The position numbers and the translations under genes are program-made. Source: Paenibacillus lycopersici (GTDB lineage Bacteria > Bacillota > Bacilli > Paenibacillales > Paenibacillaceae). Taken from it: DNA of 64,000 nucleotides. The stretch is from positions 4,281,001 through 4,345,000 of the forward strand of contig NZ_CP048209.1 in NCBI RefSeq assembly GCF_010119935.1. Reading direction: 5' to 3'. The first letter of the stretch is position 1; each line of letters begins with the position of its first letter. The notes below the pieces were generated by a model. The model was not told the DNA's origin. It worked only from the letters and a program-made list of their open reading frames with translations, and made no database searches. Positions 25,036-33,040 of the stretch are shown here, piece after piece.

Positions 25036-25773
25036 TCATAAGTTGAAGTTCAGCCGCGTCGTCCGGTTCTCTTCCACTGGCTTCCCGTCGACCTGGTATC
25101 GGAACGCGGTCCGCTCTTCCAGCGAGAGCGGCAGCAGCTTCTTTCGGTCGATCGCCAGCTTGCAGGTCGATTGCGCCTGCATCGTCGCGAGCATCGATTC
25201 GAGCGTCCGTCTGGAATGTGCCAGCTCGCCGTTCCATTCCGCTTCAAGCGCGGATTGATCAGCCGGGCTCAGCGGTTTGGCTTGGGTTTGCACATGCCCC
25301 TGTCCTTGCGGCGCGGCGGATACGTTCGCGGGAACTTTCTTCTCCAACAGGCTGAATTCGCCGCGCAGGCGATCGGACCATAGGGCAGCCGTCTTCTTCG
25401 GGTCCGTCGTGATGCGCAATACGGTCCGCTGACCGGTCGACTCCTCGGGAATGATTTCCGTCTTGACCGCCGCCGCTTCGATTTCGTTCAGCAGTTCGAG
25501 CGGATTCCGCTGCGATGGCAGCATGCTCCCCCCGGTTCCCTGCACGTTGACTTGGTTATGGTTGCTGACCGTCCCTTGGTACGCGCTTGGATTGCGATCC
25601 GCCTGCGTTCCGGTTCCGATGCCGGTCTCTCCGCTGAATGCATATCGGTCGACGCCGGACAGGCCTGCGACGGACAATGACAGCAGCTCCTGCGGCGAAC
25701 GGTTATTGGCATGCGCACAGCCCGTCAGCGCCAGGCAAACGGCGCCGATCGCGATTAGCTTGCTTCGATTCAT
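25036..25773 (-). CDS. Putative lipoprotein of unknown function
   Basis: 245 residues with a lipoprotein signal (MNRSKLIAIGAVCLALTGCA; lipobox LTGC). The mature part is hydrophilic, with a Gly/Asn/Gln-rich linker (about 50-85), a segment on Thr/Asp/Pro-Lys around TTDPKKTAALWSDRLRGEF, and a C-terminal beta-rich piece ending TTRLNFNL. I do not recognise the family. A cell-surface lipid-anchored protein is the safe call. It lies downstream of the diguanylate cyclase but is separated from it by a terminator. Confidence 0.8.
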   Translation of the reverse strand: MNRSKLIAIGAVCLALTGCAHANNRSPQELLSLSVAGLSGVDRYAFSGETGIGTGTQADRNPSAYQGTVSNHNQVNVQGTGGSMLPSQRNPLELLNEIEAAAVKTEIIPEESTGQRTVLRITTDPKKTAALWSDRLRGEFSLLEKKVPANVSAAPQGQGHVQTQAKPLSPADQSALEAEWNGELAHSRRTLESMLATMQAQSTCKLAIDRKKLLPLSLEERTAFRYQVDGKPVEENRTTRLNFNL

Positions 25774-25913
25774 CTTCGCTCACCATCCTGTTTCAGCTTG
25801 ATTCGTCCTCCACGGATAGCGTCTGTTCGATCATCGATCTTTATGTACCTGCGGAACATTTGCTTCTATATGATTCGAGCAATTCGGGTTATTCGATTCG
25901 AGTTATTCGGGCA

Positions 25914-25946
25914 CAAAAAAACGGCGAACGCCATATGCGCACGCCG
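25914..25946 (-). terminator. Terminator of the diguanylate cyclase gene
   Basis: An interrupted stem (CGGC/GCCG outer, CGC/GCG inner) is followed on the minus strand by a run of seven T. Confidence 0.7.
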
Positions 25947-25958
25947 GCTGCCTGCCGC

Positions 25959-27845
25959 CTACCCGTTATCGCCGATGCAAATACGGTTCCGGCCATTCTT
26001 CTTCGCTTCGTACAAAGCCATGTCCGCTTTGTTGAACAACGATTCCACGCTGATTTTGTCCTCTTCGAAGGTCCATTCCGAGATGCCGCACGACACCGTT
26101 ACCGGAGGATTCGTCTGCGTCTCCACCGAACTGCGGATTCGTTCGGCGATGCGAAGCGCTTGTGCCGTTCGGATCCGCGGCAAGTAGACGGCCAGTTCTT
26201 CTCCGCCCCAGCGCGCCGCGATATCGGTATCGCGAATGCAGCTGCGGATGGCGTCGCTGACGAGAACCAGGATGCTGTCGCCGACCAGATGGCCGTACGT
26301 ATCGTTGACGCGTTTGAAATGATCGATGTCGACAAGCACGAGCGAGCCGCAGCGGTCCTTGCGCTGACGAAGCTGAATCTGTTCGTTCAAGAAGTGCCGC
26401 GCGTGGAGGCCCGTTAAATTATCCGTAATGACCATGCGCCTCACTTCCGCATGGAGGGAGGCATTGGCTACCGCAAGTCCGATGTGCGTCGACAGCACTT
26501 GAAGGAGCTTGTAGTTCTCGTACGAGAAGAAGTTCGGCGTCAGATGCGAGACCATGATGACCCCGACGACTTCCGCCCCTGCCATGACCGGCGCGGCAAT
26601 CAGCGACCTGGAGCCGGTAGCGTCCATCAGCTTGGAGTCGACGATCCGCGTAGACCAGTAATCGGAGACGATCAGCGGTTCCCGGGTCCTGACCACGACC
26701 CCGCTAAACCCGTTGTCGGTGGAGTAGATCGCATTCGCTTCCATCGGAATGTTGCTCGCCACGATCCGGAAGCGGTTATCTTCGATGCTGAGCTGCATCA
26801 TGTGGCAGTAATCCGCTTTGAAAATTTGGAGCAGCTCGGTCAAGACGAAGTCGAACACTTCGTTCAGCCGCAGGGATTGGTTCAGCCGCTTCGTCAATTC
26901 GTTAATGAGCTGAAGCTCGCTGATCAGCAGATTGGACTGCTCGTACAGCTTGGCATTCTCGAAAGCGGAACCGGCCGTGTCGACGAGCATGAGCATCGAA
27001 CGCTGCTCGAACTCGTCCCACTGCTGCTGCTTGCTCAAGCTGAGCACGCCGTACACGGCTTGTTTGCCCCGCATCGGAATGGCCAGCCTGATCCCGCCCC
27101 CTTCCTCCTCGGCGGAAACCGGCCTGCCCGTCAGGAACGCTTCCGCGTTCAGGTCGTCGTTCGTATGGCGCAGCAGGAGCGGCTTCACGCGATTGTCGGC
27201 ATACAAGAAATCCTGCGACAGATACAGGTTGATATCGGCGCCGGGGTACATCCCTTCGACGTCGTCAAGCAGCACATGAAGCACCGAGTAGACGTCGTTC
27301 TGGTCATGAAGCCGCTTCGCGGCCTGAAACAGCTTGTCGCGCCCGCGCGCTTCCTTGTCGCTGATTTGCTGTCGTTTCAATACCTGCCTGACCGTCAGCA
27401 GATCGAATGCATGGTCGTACATCTCCTGCAGCGCAAGAGCTCCGGCTTGCAATAGCGGAAGCAAGGCTGCCGTGCGGTCCGGCGCCGCCACCGTTAAGCG
27501 CGCGATGCAGTCCCCTTCCCTCGTCCTGCTGCATACAGGCGCCTGCAGAGCTTCGCCCTCTTCATGCGTTCCGCTGCCGCCGCTCCATTCGTCCAGGACG
27601 CCGCCTTCGGCGTTCAGCAGCCGGACGGGATGCTGCAGCAAGGGAGAAGATATGGTTATGGCTTGCGCGAGCCATCGGTTCCAGGTTTCTTTCATTAAAA
27701 TGGTTATAAGCTTATCGTCTCCGGCATGAAATTCGCCTTGCGGTAACCAAATGTCAGGCTGCTGCGTCTCCCGAATATCGGCCGCCAAGAGCTCGACGGA
27801 ATTCGATATAGACATGTCATGTGAACTCATCATACGCAGCATCAT
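25959..27845 (-). CDS. Diguanylate cyclase with GAF sensor domains
   Basis: 628 residues. An N-terminal variable region is followed by two GAF-like segments (about 175-285 and 310-455, the latter with TRIVDSKLMDATGSRSLIAA and VMAGAEVVGVIMVSHL) and a C-terminal GGDEF domain. The active-site loop is GGEEL (547-551), a functional form, and an inhibitory RxxD site (Arg538-Asp541) lies five residues before it. Both point to an active enzyme making c-di-GMP with product inhibition. There is no membrane helix, so the sensor is cytoplasmic. No EAL domain is present. GAGGA lies 9 bp before the ATG. The ligand of the GAF domains is unknown. Confidence 0.92.
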   Translation of the reverse strand: MMLRMMSSHDMSISNSVELLAADIRETQQPDIWLPQGEFHAGDDKLITILMKETWNRWLAQAITISSPLLQHPVRLLNAEGGVLDEWSGGSGTHEEGEALQAPVCSRTREGDCIARLTVAAPDRTAALLPLLQAGALALQEMYDHAFDLLTVRQVLKRQQISDKEARGRDKLFQAAKRLHDQNDVYSVLHVLLDDVEGMYPGADINLYLSQDFLYADNRVKPLLLRHTNDDLNAEAFLTGRPVSAEEEGGGIRLAIPMRGKQAVYGVLSLSKQQQWDEFEQRSMLMLVDTAGSAFENAKLYEQSNLLISELQLINELTKRLNQSLRLNEVFDFVLTELLQIFKADYCHMMQLSIEDNRFRIVASNIPMEANAIYSTDNGFSGVVVRTREPLIVSDYWSTRIVDSKLMDATGSRSLIAAPVMAGAEVVGVIMVSHLTPNFFSYENYKLLQVLSTHIGLAVANASLHAEVRRMVITDNLTGLHARHFLNEQIQLRQRKDRCGSLVLVDIDHFKRVNDTYGHLVGDSILVLVSDAIRSCIRDTDIAARWGGEELAVYLPRIRTAQALRIAERIRSSVETQTNPPVTVSCGISEWTFEEDKISVESLFNKADMALYEAKKNGRNRICIGDNG

Positions 27846-28052
27846 CCTCGGCTTTCCTCTACATTCCAGGTCGTCTTACATCTTCCACTATACTTGAAAA
27901 CTAGCTTGATTGCACTATTAATGGTTGGAAAAAAATAGGTCTTAAGATATGTTTTCGACAACTTCTCCGCGCCATGCTCCATGGCCGGCACCCCGCACTG
28001 CCGTCCAGATGCGCGCGGCGCTTCGATATCGTGCCTGCCGCCTTTAAAATAC

Positions 28053-28080
28053 TTGACATTGCGCTATGAGTTTATATAAT
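28053..28080 (+). promoter_or_regulatory. Strong SigA promoter of rpsD
   Basis: TTGACA (28053-28058), 16 bp, TATAAT (28075-28080), both perfect consensus. Predicted start near 28087. The rest of the gap back to 27846 holds only the upstream end of the diguanylate cyclase gene (TATAGT near 27888 on the minus strand) and no gene. Confidence 0.9.
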
Positions 28081-28086
28081 ATTTAT

Positions 28087-28255
28087 AGTTGAATACATGG
28101 GAACGGTTTTGTGTCACCCTCATAGAGGCTGTCGCGATCAGGCCTGCGGCTGAACATGCCTGATAAATCCGCATTGATTGTCAATGCAGACAAGACAGTA
28201 CTCGGCGAAACACCCATTTTCAAACATTCCATTTGAAGAAGGAGTTTTACGACAC
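28087..28255 (+). promoter_or_regulatory. Structured leader of rpsD (probable S4 autoregulatory leader)
   Basis: A ~170-nt untranslated leader with two clear hairpins: ATCAGGC (28137-28143) with GCCTGAT (28158-28164), and GCATTGA (28171-28177) with TCAATGC (28181-28187). In B. subtilis S4 protein represses its own mRNA through a folded leader. Position and length fit that role; the detailed pseudoknot was not modelled. Confidence 0.6.
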
Positions 28256-28855
28256 ATGTCAAGATATACAGGTCCTAAATTCAAACTCTCCCGCCGCCTC
28301 GGCATCTCCCTGAGCGGTACTGGCAAAGAATTGAAGCGCGCATTCCCACCAGGTCAACACGGCCCGGGCCAACGCAAAAAAATGAGCGGCTACGGCATTC
28401 AATTGCAAGAGAAACAAAAGCTGCGCCACATGTACGGCGTAAACGAAAAACAATTCCGCAACCTGTTCGACAAAGCCTCGAAGCTTAAAGGTATCGCCGG
28501 CGAAAACTTCATGGTTCTGCTCGAGAGCCGTCTGGATAACCTGGTTTACCGTCTTGGCTTCTCCAACTCCCGTGCAGGCGCGCGTCAGCTCGTTTCCCAC
28601 GGTCACGTTACGGTAAACGGCAAGAAAGTCGACATCGCTTCGTACACGGTTTCCACTGGCGACGTAATCGGCCTGCGCGAACGCAGCCGCGCTATGAAAT
28701 CGATCAAAGAAGCGCTGGAAGGCCGCAACTTCCTGCCAAACTACCTGGAGTACAACGACGCTGCCGTTGAAGGCAAATACGTTCGTCTTCCGGAACGCGC
28801 CGAGCTTCCGCAAGAGATCGACGAGAAGCAAATCGTCGAGTTCTACAGCCGTTAA
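28256..28855 (+). CDS. rpsD: 30S ribosomal protein S4
   Basis: 199 residues starting [16 protein letters not shown], with the N-terminal S4 domain ([27 protein letters not shown]) and the S4 RNA-binding domain ([30 protein letters not shown]). Length is standard. There is no N-terminal Cys zinc knuckle, so this is the C-minus form. The ATG at 28256 follows AAGAAGGAG; an upstream in-frame ATG lies within the leader and would break the usual N-terminus. A primary 16S rRNA-binding and assembly protein, which in B. subtilis also represses its own synthesis. It is monocistronic, as in B. subtilis. Confidence 0.98.
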   Translation: MSRYTGPKFKLSRRLGISLSGTGKELKRAFPPGQHGPGQRKKMSGYGIQLQEKQKLRHMYGVNEKQFRNLFDKASKLKGIAGENFMVLLESRLDNLVYRLGFSNSRAGARQLVSHGHVTVNGKKVDIASYTVSTGDVIGLRERSRAMKSIKEALEGRNFLPNYLEYNDAAVEGKYVRLPERAELPQEIDEKQIVEFYSR

Positions 28856-28863
28856 TAAGCAAG

Positions 28864-28895
28864 AGGTCCGAAGCAATCGCTTCGGACCTTTTTTA
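28864..28895 (+). terminator. Terminator of rpsD
   Basis: AGGTCCGAAGC / GCTTCGGACCT with loop AATC and a T6 tail. Confidence 0.93.
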
Positions 28896-28945
28896 TTTCC
28901 CGATCGGCATCGGCTGGATTCGCTTATCCGGTCTCATCGCAATCA

Positions 28946-30049
28946 TTAACGCGGCCATCTCTTCTCGACCGCGGGCAGTGCAGGGAACGGCGCATGCGGC
29001 TCCATCTGGTACCAGTACGCAACGGAAGAGACGTCGTCGGAACGCTCGAACAGCTGCACGGAGTTATGGCCGATCTGTTGAACCGTGACGCGCAGGTCCT
29101 TCTCGAACCGGATCGGGTCGAGCAGATGCCAGCGGTACATGCCGTGCATCGGCACGTTATGGCCGTACCACGGATCGATCTTGGTCGATTCCTTATAGAA
29201 CTGGTAGCCCAGATACGGCGTCGAATAGGATTCCGGCACGCCCTGCTCCATATTGTTGAAGCACCATGCGCCGCCGACGTAATCCTCCGTGCCCGTGCCG
29301 CAGATGGTCGGCCATTCGTCGTCGCCGTCCATATAGAATTTGATCTCGCCTTCGCCCCACCAATAGCGCTCCAGAGCCGCCCACGCCAAATAGGTACCGA
29401 TATAATGGCCCTCGCCCTTGACGTTGTCGAGGATCGTATAGTCCTTGCCCAGCTCGGTGACGGCTTCCCGGCGCCATTGCGCATGAAAATACGCCGTGTT
29501 CTCCGGCAGCTCGTCCACCAGCGCGTAATTGAACGCATAGAAGAAACCGCCGATGTCGGTGGCATGCTGGTTCACGATCGTAATCCGGGCCGATTGGCGG
29601 AACGGCATCGGAATGTAACAGTTCATGCCGCCCGTCGGCGCGACGCAGATTGGAAGCGAATTCACGTTGGTCCGGATCCCGAAGCCATTGCAGAAGAAAT
29701 CGCCGAGCGGCACTTCGACCGACGGCTCCGTCTCGTCGTCCCAGAACATGCGGATGACCAGGTCGCGAAGCACGAAGTGCCCCGGATGTCCATTGCCCGT
29801 TCGATCGGTGACCGTAATCCAGAAATGCTGGATGATCCCGGTTCCCTGAATGGAAGCAAGCGTAACCTCTTCACCCGCCGTCAGCGTGATCGCCGGACGC
29901 CCTTTTCGGCCGGGGCCAAGATTGCTCGACGCTTTGCCGCCCTGCCCTTTCTCGCCGTTTGGATTTTCCGCCGTAATCGATCTTGTCCGCGCTTTCGTGA
30001 CGAGCGGCGCCGATGCAAGTCCGAGTCCCAATCCGTTCTGTTGCAGCAT
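28946..30049 (-). CDS. DUF2961 / glycoside hydrolase family 172 protein
   Basis: About 367 residues. The sequence has the DUF2961 core: SRxxGGKASSN-like (GGKASSNLGPGRKGRP), WITVTDRTGNGHPG, FWDDETEPSVEVPLGDFF, WWGEGEIKFYMDGDDEWPTICGTGTEDYVGGAWCF. Members of GH172 act on fructofuranose, arabinofuranose or arabinan linkages; the WGEGE and GTGTEDY motifs hold the acidic residues. There is no signal peptide, so it is probably cytoplasmic and acts on imported oligosaccharides. The ATG at 30049 follows GAGGTG by 6 bp. It is divergent from an AraC regulator, its likely controller. The exact substrate is unknown. Confidence 0.88.
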   Translation of the reverse strand: MLQQNGLGLGLASAPLVTKARTRSITAENPNGEKGQGGKASSNLGPGRKGRPAITLTAGEEVTLASIQGTGIIQHFWITVTDRTGNGHPGHFVLRDLVIRMFWDDETEPSVEVPLGDFFCNGFGIRTNVNSLPICVAPTGGMNCYIPMPFRQSARITIVNQHATDIGGFFYAFNYALVDELPENTAYFHAQWRREAVTELGKDYTILDNVKGEGHYIGTYLAWAALERYWWGEGEIKFYMDGDDEWPTICGTGTEDYVGGAWCFNNMEQGVPESYSTPYLGYQFYKESTKIDPWYGHNVPMHGMYRWHLLDPIRFEKDLRVTVQQIGHNSVQLFERSDDVSSVAYWYQMEPHAPFPALPAVEKRWPR

Positions 30050-30073
30050 ATGCCTCACCTCATGTATCAGATA

Positions 30074-30101
30074 TTGTGCTTGTACGAGCCTATTATATAA
30101 T
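30074..30101 (+). promoter_or_regulatory. SigA promoter of the AraC gene
   Basis: TTGTGC (30074-30079), 16 bp, TATAAT (30096-30101). Start near 30108 favours the GTG start at 30169. It lies in the divergent spacer shared with the DUF2961 gene. Confidence 0.65.
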
Positions 30102-30168
30102 GAAAGATAAGAAGATCCGTTACCGTATATTGTTCAGTTATTTATCCATTATTGCTGAGGTGTTGAAC

Positions 30169-31044
30169 GTGCAAATCGAACGGTTGTCCCCGTATATCCG
30201 GGTCGCGATGGATAGTGTGCTGGACGCTTCTTGGAGCATCGGCAAGCGCGTCATTTGGGATTACGAGCTGCTTTATCTGATGGAAGGCCAACTGCTCGTC
30301 ACGGTGGAAGGGGAGACGTACGAGGGAAGCGCGGGGGATTACTTCTTCTTTAAACCGGGTCAGACGCATTCCATTCAAATTATCGGCGGGACGCGGATCC
30401 GGCAGCCGCATGTCCACTTCGACTTGACGGTCCAGCCCGACAGCCCGGAGGTCGGCGTCTCCTTCAAGCCGCTGGAGCAGATGACCGCCAAAGAACGGGG
30501 CTGGCTGCGAAGCAACGAACTGGACGCCCGGCCGTATTACATTCCTTCCCGCTTCCGGCCGGGCGACCCGCTTCCGCTCGAGCAGGCGTTATTCGAACTG
30601 ATCCGCGAATTCGAGACGAAGCCTCCCTTCCACGAGCTGCGGATGAAGAGCCTCATGCTCGACATCCTGTCCCTGATCATGCGCGAGCAATACTGGGGCA
30701 GCAAGGCGCCCGGCGGCGGACAGCTGGAGCTGCTCGCCGAGATCAAAGCCTTCATCGACCACAACGCCCATCGCAGCGTGAGCCTCGAAGAGCTCGAGGT
30801 CCGGTTCCATATCAGCAAGTTTTATTTGATCCATCTGTTCAAGAACGTCTTCCAACGGACGCCGATTCAGTATCATCAGCATATCCGGCTGGAGAAGGCC
30901 AAGACGATGATCCGGTACACGTACTTGTCCTTGCAGGAAATATCGGATCAGCTCGGCTATTCGACGATCCACGCGTTCAGCCGGGCATTCAAGTCGTACG
31001 AGGGCTGCAGTCCTTCCCGCTACCGCGCGACCATGTCGGGCTGA
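30169..31044 (+). CDS. AraC-family transcriptional regulator (next to DUF2961 gene)
   Basis: 291 residues. An N-terminal cupin-like sensor (ELLYLMEGQLLVTVEG, YFFFKPGQTHSIQ) is followed by a double helix-turn-helix domain at the C-terminus (LEELEVRFHISKFYLIHLFKNVF, then LQEISDQLGYSTIHAFSRAFKSYEGCSPSRYR). The GTG at 30169 follows GAGGTG by 6 bp and is downstream of the predicted transcription start; a longer reading from 30013 would include the promoter. It probably controls the divergent GH172 gene. Its 3' end overlaps the convergent PhyH gene by 25 bp. Confidence 0.9.
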   Translation: MQIERLSPYIRVAMDSVLDASWSIGKRVIWDYELLYLMEGQLLVTVEGETYEGSAGDYFFFKPGQTHSIQIIGGTRIRQPHVHFDLTVQPDSPEVGVSFKPLEQMTAKERGWLRSNELDARPYYIPSRFRPGDPLPLEQALFELIREFETKPPFHELRMKSLMLDILSLIMREQYWGSKAPGGGQLELLAEIKAFIDHNAHRSVSLEELEVRFHISKFYLIHLFKNVFQRTPIQYHQHIRLEKAKTMIRYTYLSLQEISDQLGYSTIHAFSRAFKSYEGCSPSRYRATMSG

Positions 31045-31856
31045 TGCTCCTTCAGCCAGCCGCGCAGCGGCACGTCGGCATCCGTAGGCGTATAATGGCC
31101 GTTGCAGTTCACGCCGTAGCCGAGCATCTGGCGGCGAATCGGACTGCTGTTCTCCCACAGGTGCGAAACGGTCATATCGTCCTTCGTGCGAATCCAGCGG
31201 TAGCCGTAGCCGTAGAACAGCACTTTGCGCGTCAGCTCCGACCAGTTCGGCGTGCCCGCATGCCAGAGGCGCCGGTCGAAGAAGACGGCCGTGCCCGGCT
31301 TGACGCGAACCGGAATGGCGCCCTCCGGCTGTCCGTGGCGGTCGGCCGGCATGTCCAGGCTGTCGTTCAAATGACTGCCCGGCACGACCCAGAAATTGCC
31401 GCGGTCGGCCTCGGATACGTCCGATAAGAAATACGCCACCTTCAGCGACAGCCTTGGCCGCGGATGGGATTCCATCTCCACGTTGACGCGCCCGCTGTCT
31501 TGATGCCAGCCGAACGTCGCGTCGTTCTTGGCCTGGCCGGACGGCGGCGTCGCAATCATATGGGCGTGATACAAGTAGATGTTCCAGCCAAGCAAGCCCC
31601 ATACCTTCGGAAGCACCTTCTCGTAGTCGACAAGGTCAAGAAACAGCTCGTGATCCGGAATGAAATTTGGATAAAACAGCGCCGTCTTCGGGTCATGTCC
31701 CTCGCTGAGCTTGTTCGCGTATATCCGGTCGAACGCTTCGGTAATGCGGGCGGTCTGTTCCTCCGACAAGGCGTTCTCCAGGATTAAATAGCCGGTTTCG
31801 TTAAACGTCCTGCGCTCTTCTTCTGTTAACGCATACTGCAAGCATGATGGATTCAT
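31020..31856 (-). CDS. Phytanoyl-CoA dioxygenase (PhyH) family oxygenase
   Basis: 278 residues of the Fe(II)/2-oxoglutarate dioxygenase superfamily, PhyH branch. The facial triad is His118-x-Asp120 (GWHQDSG) and His199 (LWHAGTPN), with Arg210 placed to bind 2-oxoglutarate. The N-terminal LTEEERRTFNETGYLILENAL is typical. Bacterial members hydroxylate varied small molecules. The ATG at 31856 follows GGAGGGG by 7 bp. It lies between two AraC regulators, so its substrate may belong to the same sugar-related pathway, but nothing in the sequence names it. Confidence 0.9.
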   Translation of the reverse strand: MNPSCLQYALTEEERRTFNETGYLILENALSEEQTARITEAFDRIYANKLSEGHDPKTALFYPNFIPDHELFLDLVDYEKVLPKVWGLLGWNIYLYHAHMIATPPSGQAKNDATFGWHQDSGRVNVEMESHPRPRLSLKVAYFLSDVSEADRGNFWVVPGSHLNDSLDMPADRHGQPEGAIPVRVKPGTAVFFDRRLWHAGTPNWSELTRKVLFYGYGYRWIRTKDDMTVSHLWENSSPIRRQMLGYGVNCNGHYTPTDADVPLRGWLKEHQPDMVAR

Positions 31857-31989
31857 CGTCGATCCCCTCCATGGTAGTGTTGCGCTTCCTGTCTCTATCA
31901 TAAGAGTTCATCCGCCGCGTTTCGAGTAACGATCCGGTTATCTTTTGTACGATTCAACGATTGTTATGACAACGCTCTCATTTCGCCGT

Positions 31990-32763
31990 TCAGTCCGCCC
32001 TTCCGTTCAGGAATGCCGTCGGCGAGCAGCCGGTCAGCTTCTTGAATACCCGATTGAAATACGCTTGATCGCAAAATCCGGTTTCTTCCGCGATCTCGCT
32101 GATCGGCATCATGCGGTCGAACATCAGCTCCTTCGCCTTGGCGATGCGGACATGGTGCAAGTATTCGATCGGCGTTAAGCCGGTCACCGACTTGAACGCA
32201 TGCGAGATATGATTCGGCGTCCGTCCGGTGAACCCGGCCAAGTCGCGCAGCGTCACGGGCTCCCGGTAATGGCCGAGCAAATAATGCTTGATGTCCTCCG
32301 CCATATTGATCTTCTTGGCCGGGAGCTTCCAGCGGTCGCGTTCGTAATTGATGATGCCGAGCAGCTCCAGCAGAATCGCGTAGCACGTCGTTTCCGAGTA
32401 CGGTCCCCGCATGAGCCGGTGGTGCTGGAGCAGCAGGAAACGCTGCTTGAAATATTCGAACGCGCCGATCGACGCATGGCAGGGGCGATTGTCTTCGAGT
32501 ATGGGCAGCAGCGCCCGGTCATGCGCTTCCAGCGTGAAATGCGTCGCATAACGCTGATGATCCCCGGTTCCTCTGCCGCCGCGAACCGTCCCGGCCGGTA
32601 TGAACAGCACGTCTCCCTTCTGCAGGCTGACCGTATCGTCATTCACCCAGTAATCGACCTTCCCTCGCGTGATGACGAGCAGGATATGGTACTGCGTGAC
32701 GCTTCGCCCCATATCCCATTGCCCTTGAAACTCTTTCACGTAACAGGTATGCAGTTTGATCAT
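31990..32763 (-). CDS. AraC-family transcriptional regulator (upstream of PhyH gene)
   Basis: 257 residues. The N-terminal cupin sensor has ITRGKVDYWVNDDTVSLQKGDVLFIPAGTVRG. The C-terminal double helix-turn-helix has LRDLAGFTGRTPNHISHAFKSVTG and ISEIAEETGFCDQAYFNRVFKKLTG. The ATG at 32763 follows GGGAGGAA by 7 bp; the longer open frame upstream has composition unlike a protein and runs across a terminator hairpin, so it was rejected. It is transcribed in the same direction as the adjacent dioxygenase gene. Confidence 0.9.
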   Translation of the reverse strand: MIKLHTCYVKEFQGQWDMGRSVTQYHILLVITRGKVDYWVNDDTVSLQKGDVLFIPAGTVRGGRGTGDHQRYATHFTLEAHDRALLPILEDNRPCHASIGAFEYFKQRFLLLQHHRLMRGPYSETTCYAILLELLGIINYERDRWKLPAKKINMAEDIKHYLLGHYREPVTLRDLAGFTGRTPNHISHAFKSVTGLTPIEYLHHVRIAKAKELMFDRMMPISEIAEETGFCDQAYFNRVFKKLTGCSPTAFLNGRAD

Positions 32764-32891
32764 TAGGCTATTCCTCCCGCTCCGCCGCGTCGTTCTTACT
32801 ACTTTTCGCGATACGGTGTCGGATCTCCTTCGTGAAGAAGCTGGCATGCTGCGGCATGCCGATGCGATTGCAACGGACGGCACGCATACAG

Positions 32892-32921
32892 AAACCCCGC
32901 TCCGTGCGAGGAGCGGGGTTT
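32892..32921. terminator. Bidirectional terminator downstream of floT
   Basis: AAACCCCGCTCC / GGAGCGGGGTTT with loop GTGCGA, a 12-bp perfect stem with short T-runs. The remaining gap 32764-33040 holds no other feature. Confidence 0.8.
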
Positions 32922-33040
32922 GTAAGAACGTTATGCATGCTGCGTACGCATTGAAAAGGCGCGCGCTGTGTGCGCTGGTGCGCCGTGCGTGCTGCGTACG
33001 CTGCGTGTCCCGCGCGATGCTTAAACGATAGCCGCCAACA

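Noticed and set aside
30013-30168. Longer N-terminus of the first AraC gene
   Set aside because: The region contains the gene's own promoter; the GTG at 30169 has a proper ribosome binding site.
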